From Zingiber officinale (lineage: Eukaryota > Streptophyta > Magnoliopsida > Zingiberales > Zingiberaceae), in the NCBI RefSeq assembly GCF_018446385.1, contig NC_056002.1, positions 33,342,636-33,406,635 of the forward strand: a stretch of DNA of 64,000 nt. Reading direction: 5' to 3'. This document shows, one piece after another, positions 57,368-64,000 of this stretch; positions within the stretch are counted from its first letter, which is position 1, and each line of letters begins with the position of its first letter. The translations under genes were made by a program, and so were the position numbers. The notes below the pieces were generated by a model. That model had not been told where the DNA came from. It saw only the letters and a program-made list of their open reading frames with translations, and did not search any database.

Positions 57368-58610
57368 ATTATAGTTATCTACAAGCCTTGACATATGGAA
57401 ACGTTTTTCCATTTTCATATTTGATTTCTAAATAGTATTTCTAATCCATCAATTATTAAGAAGGTTTACTGGAGACCATTGACCCATAATTAAAAGATCC
57501 AATAAATTAGATAAATAATTAAACTCTTTGATTAATTTACCTAACTTATTAATTCCATTATTACTCCACTAAAAATATGGAATTGCACTCTTTCTCATTA
57601 TGAAATATTTTACTCTACTAAAAGAACAGTCCATTAATTTAATCATTATATATGGATTAATCCTCCATTGACAATTCATAATTTAGAGCTAATAATATTC
57701 CGTTTACCTCTCCAATTACTTTTTATCCTCATCTACTATTAATTCACTAGTGAGTGGTTTAATTTTTAATATAATTATAAATTAGTTTGGCCTAACCCTT
57801 AATTACAGAATTAACAAATAAGGGAATCGTCCTTCTATCTCCCATAGCTACAAGGAGTGAACTCCATGTATATGAATTATATTTTTAGCCAATTATTTTA
57901 AATATAAATCTAAAATGCAAGTGTTTGAGAATGCATAATTTCAAACTTTAAACAAGTAAATTAAAAATCATATTAGAATCAATAGAAGTATATAATTATG
58001 ATCATCTTATGATTTAATTAAAATTTCACATTAATAACAATTTATTATGAAATAAATAATTAAATCAGTCCAAGTCCTATATAATATCATTATATATAAA
58101 TATGTCCCTAGAGTATAACATAGACGGTAAATGCATAACATCTCTGATGTAATGGTAAGGAGTCGATTCTTATGAACTGACGACTTGAGATTTATCTCAT
58201 CATATGCCTAATGCTTGTGTACTTACATTTACTTCCTTTCATATCTGTGGGGCTGACATTAGGAGACCATTAAAATAACGAATTTATCTTTTTTTTTTCC
58301 ATCTAGATGTCTCCACATCAACATTTTGGATAAGACGATCACATTCATAGTATTCATGGGCCGCATTACTGATGTTTTAGTTAAAAACTCCATACTTTAA
58401 TTAATTTCATCACAAACTCAATTTAAGTTTATTATCCATAATTTTAATTTTCTTGTATATATAACTCTTATATATATTAAAATTATAGTTACATTCAATA
58501 AACTAGGGATTTTGCTATCATATTCAAGATAATGAATTTCAAGTAAAAATGTTCGATAATAAGTGTCACATTTATTAAAAATATAACCATAGCATGTTTA
58601 CAATGTTTTA
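57368..58610. other. AT-rich spacer
   Basis: No gene or recognisable element. Sequence is AT-rich throughout. Confidence 0.45.
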
Positions 58611-59060
58611 AGAGCATTATGCCCAACACTTCATATACTGTTCATCCAAGACGCCCTCGTTCTATTGGAGGCATCTTTAATCTGACGGCTAGCAAAAGTG
58701 ATTTTGCTCATCCGAGACGCCTCCACACATATGAGGCGCCTCGGGTCTTGAAGACTCCAAGACTCAACTTCAGAGTTGACTTTTTCTGACTTCTTTCTCG
58801 TGGGTGATGCTCCATCCATTTAGAGTTGAGATCATCTAAATTCAACTTCAATCTTCTCCTCGAGCAGATTTCCTCCTAGTTTCTCATCCATTGAACGCTT
58901 CACACGTATCTTTCTTGTCCACCCAATTTTTCGTCTCTCAGATGCACCAAGCTCATTAACTCGTTTCTCGTGCCACCCATCTCCCTCACTATATCTTCCT
59001 CTCAACTTCTTATGTTCATAAGTTCCTGAACACTTAGACATAGGACATCAAAATAACAAC
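58611..59060. repeat. Fragment resembling a copia LTR with GGCGCC motifs
   Basis: The stretch 'gttcatccaagacgcc...ctcatccgagacgcctcc...gaggcgcctcgggtc' resembles the GGCGCC-rich part of the inner copia LTR (13395-13650), which has 'gttcatccgaggttaac' and 'gaggcgcctcggac'. It is short and without LTR ends. The minus-strand open frames here (58631-58819 and 58832-59041) have no known domain and are treated as chance. Confidence 0.45.
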
Positions 59061-60300
59061 ACTTAACTCAGTTGACCATATTAAAATTTACTCTCGGAGT
59101 ACTTACAATGTAAGTCCAATCTGAATTAGAACAAACTCGTGGTAGTGCAAACTCACACAATAGTTATTGCATATATGCAAAAGAGAGAAAAGAGAAAAGA
59201 AAAGAGAAGATAGGGAAGAGATGTTTTATCTGTAGGAGAGAGAAAAGAGAAGAGAAAAATTAAGATTTGGTAGATGAGTAAAATGGATAAAAGATGTTGG
59301 GCAATTCTCGTTGTAAATATAATAATATCTTAATAATTAAAATTTAAAAGTAAAATAACATCGTGAACTCTCGATTACGTGCCTAACGAGCTGGTTTAAC
59401 AATTTAAAAATGATATGTTAACGAACCGAAATCAAACTAAAGTCGTTTAATTTTTAATCGAGTTATTTCGAATTGAGATTGAGCCGTTGACGAACTATTT
59501 AATTTCATTACGAACAAAACTCGAGCTTAAGAATTAAAGTTTAAATCAAATTTAATCCAAGCTCAAACTTAGGAAAATACCAATCAAACCAAATTCGAAC
59601 CTCTTTTTGTTCGGATTCGATTACACCCCTAGCCATGTGCAAATATTACTTGAGCTTCAAAAACAAACCAAAGGAAGCCTTTTTTTGCAAGAACGATGTT
59701 ACCTCTTATAGCCTAGATAACCATATCTATATATAAGCCCCTTTTATTTCTAATAATTGAGGTGTTCGGCCCACTAATTCTAGAAGAGACGGCTTCACCT
59801 AACTAATCTTAGAGATAACAGTTTGTACTAGATTCACTAGTGGAGTAAATTTGAAAACAATTTTATACGCATTCAAAAGTCGATCAATAAAATATTTCCG
59901 AGTGTTTTATGATGCACCGCACCGATCGAGTACTATATGTCCAACTTGAAATCTTACATCACACAATTGTTGAAATTTTAGTTTACGACTTAGGTTCGTA
60001 TCAATATTTGCACTGCACAGCAGATAATTTTAATGTCCATCATTGACCACAAATCATTATACTCACTAAAATAATTGTCGATTACTAAAAACTTGAGGAG
60101 ACATGTTTTTTATATAAAAACACGGAATAGATAATGGAATATACAAACTATTCAACCTTTTTTGGGAGTCTTTTGTCAGAAACAAGTAAATGCCATTGAA
60201 AAAACAGGCAACAATTTGAGGGAAGATCGCTGTTTCGAGTCACTGCAGAGTAAGCGTATATTCATGATAACACGAGTAAGAGAACTAAGCGTCGGTATGG
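59061..60300. other. Spacer downstream of the SnRK1 gene
   Basis: The last few hundred bases (about 60050-60300) are the likely 3' UTR of the minus-strand kinase gene. The rest is spacer with a purine-rich run of 'gagaaaagag' repeats at 59170-59260. Confidence 0.45.
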
Positions 60301-63648
<3,348 letters not shown>

Positions 63649-64000
63649 TTTGACTGAAATATTGATAGAAGGAAATTTAGGGCGCTTTCTTCCCATATGT
63701 AGTTATGTAGAGAGGAAAACTCTTAAAATTATAAATTCTGGAATATACAATCTAGAAACATGACATGTGGATGATAGATCTTGAAAACTGAATATTTAGG
63801 ATAAATAAGTTTACAGAAGTTTGAACAAGTAGAAAATCTAAACAGCAAACATACTGATCTCCATGTCAAAATGAAATTGCAGGGTTGTAATACGTTTATT
63901 CAAGAATGAATAGCAATATTAACTATTATATCAACCAAAAAATGCTCCAGCGATTAAATATTCACTATGAGGTTGTTATCGAGATCAGACACTCAAAAGC
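63649..64000 (-). promoter_or_regulatory. 5' region of the SnRK1 gene
   Basis: Contains the 5' UTR and probably a UTR intron or promoter, but no donor, acceptor or TATA box can be chosen with confidence. The window ends before the gene start is fully covered. Confidence 0.35.

Noticed and set aside
58631..59041. Two minus-strand frames of 62 and 69 codons
   Set aside because: Charged but without a domain; they overlap a fragment resembling a copia LTR with GGCGCC motifs.

Overview
The window is nuclear DNA of a flowering plant, probably a monocot. Evidence: spliced protein-coding genes with GT-AG introns (one GC-AG), plant-type Ty1/copia and Ty3/gypsy LTR retrotransposons, a CACTA transposon, hAT- and SINE-like insertions, and long AT-rich spacers. 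Species cannot be named from the sequence alone. Only three normal host genes are visible; most of the rest is mobile DNA. All exon, LTR and target-site coordinates were read by hand from splice signals and repeat ends.

Host genes. (1) 3949-8119, minus: a nine-exon Alba-domain nucleic-acid-binding protein with a glycine/arginine-rich tail (282 aa), plus a probable GC-rich 5' UTR exon near 8694-8860. (2) 43788-45601, plus: five-exon core spliceosomal protein SmD3 (132 aa). (3) 60301-63648, minus: ten-exon SnRK1 (SNF1-related) kinase catalytic subunit (510 aa). All three have intact reading frames after splicing.

The central 29 kb (12163-41050) is a three-level nest of LTR retrotransposons. 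The outer one is a copia element on the minus strand (LTRs of 422 bp, target duplication TCAAC). Inside it sits a second minus-strand copia element, 12974-33585 (LTRs of about 1.26 kb, target CGAAT/CAAAT), with Sirevirus-like marks. Inside the pol gene of that one sits a plus-strand gypsy element, 16415-27207 (820-bp LTRs, target GTTGC), of Tat type: gag, protease, reverse transcriptase, two RNase H domains, integrase, a 10 x 65-bp tandem array, then an antisense intron-containing extra ORF. The pol genes of all three carry stops or frameshifts and are dead.

The right part holds a truncated gypsy 3' end and LTR (about 46900-48107 and 56327-56393) split by an 8.2-kb CACTA transposon (48108-56323, target CGA). 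That transposon carries a SINE (14-bp target duplication) and a 742-bp solo LTR. Its transposase genes are broken, but its ends and subterminal repeats look intact.

The left part holds a palindromic tandem repeat region (680-2000), a pair of SINE-like repeats in intron 1 of the Alba gene, and a tandem duplication (8985-11312) whose second copy took a 596-bp hAT-like insertion. The most unusual items are a leader ORF of the outer copia element (acidic repeats and a C-terminal membrane segment, placed upstream of gag), the antisense ORF of the gypsy element, palindrome clusters in the copia LTR and leader, and similar LTR divergences at the three nested levels despite their fixed order of insertion.
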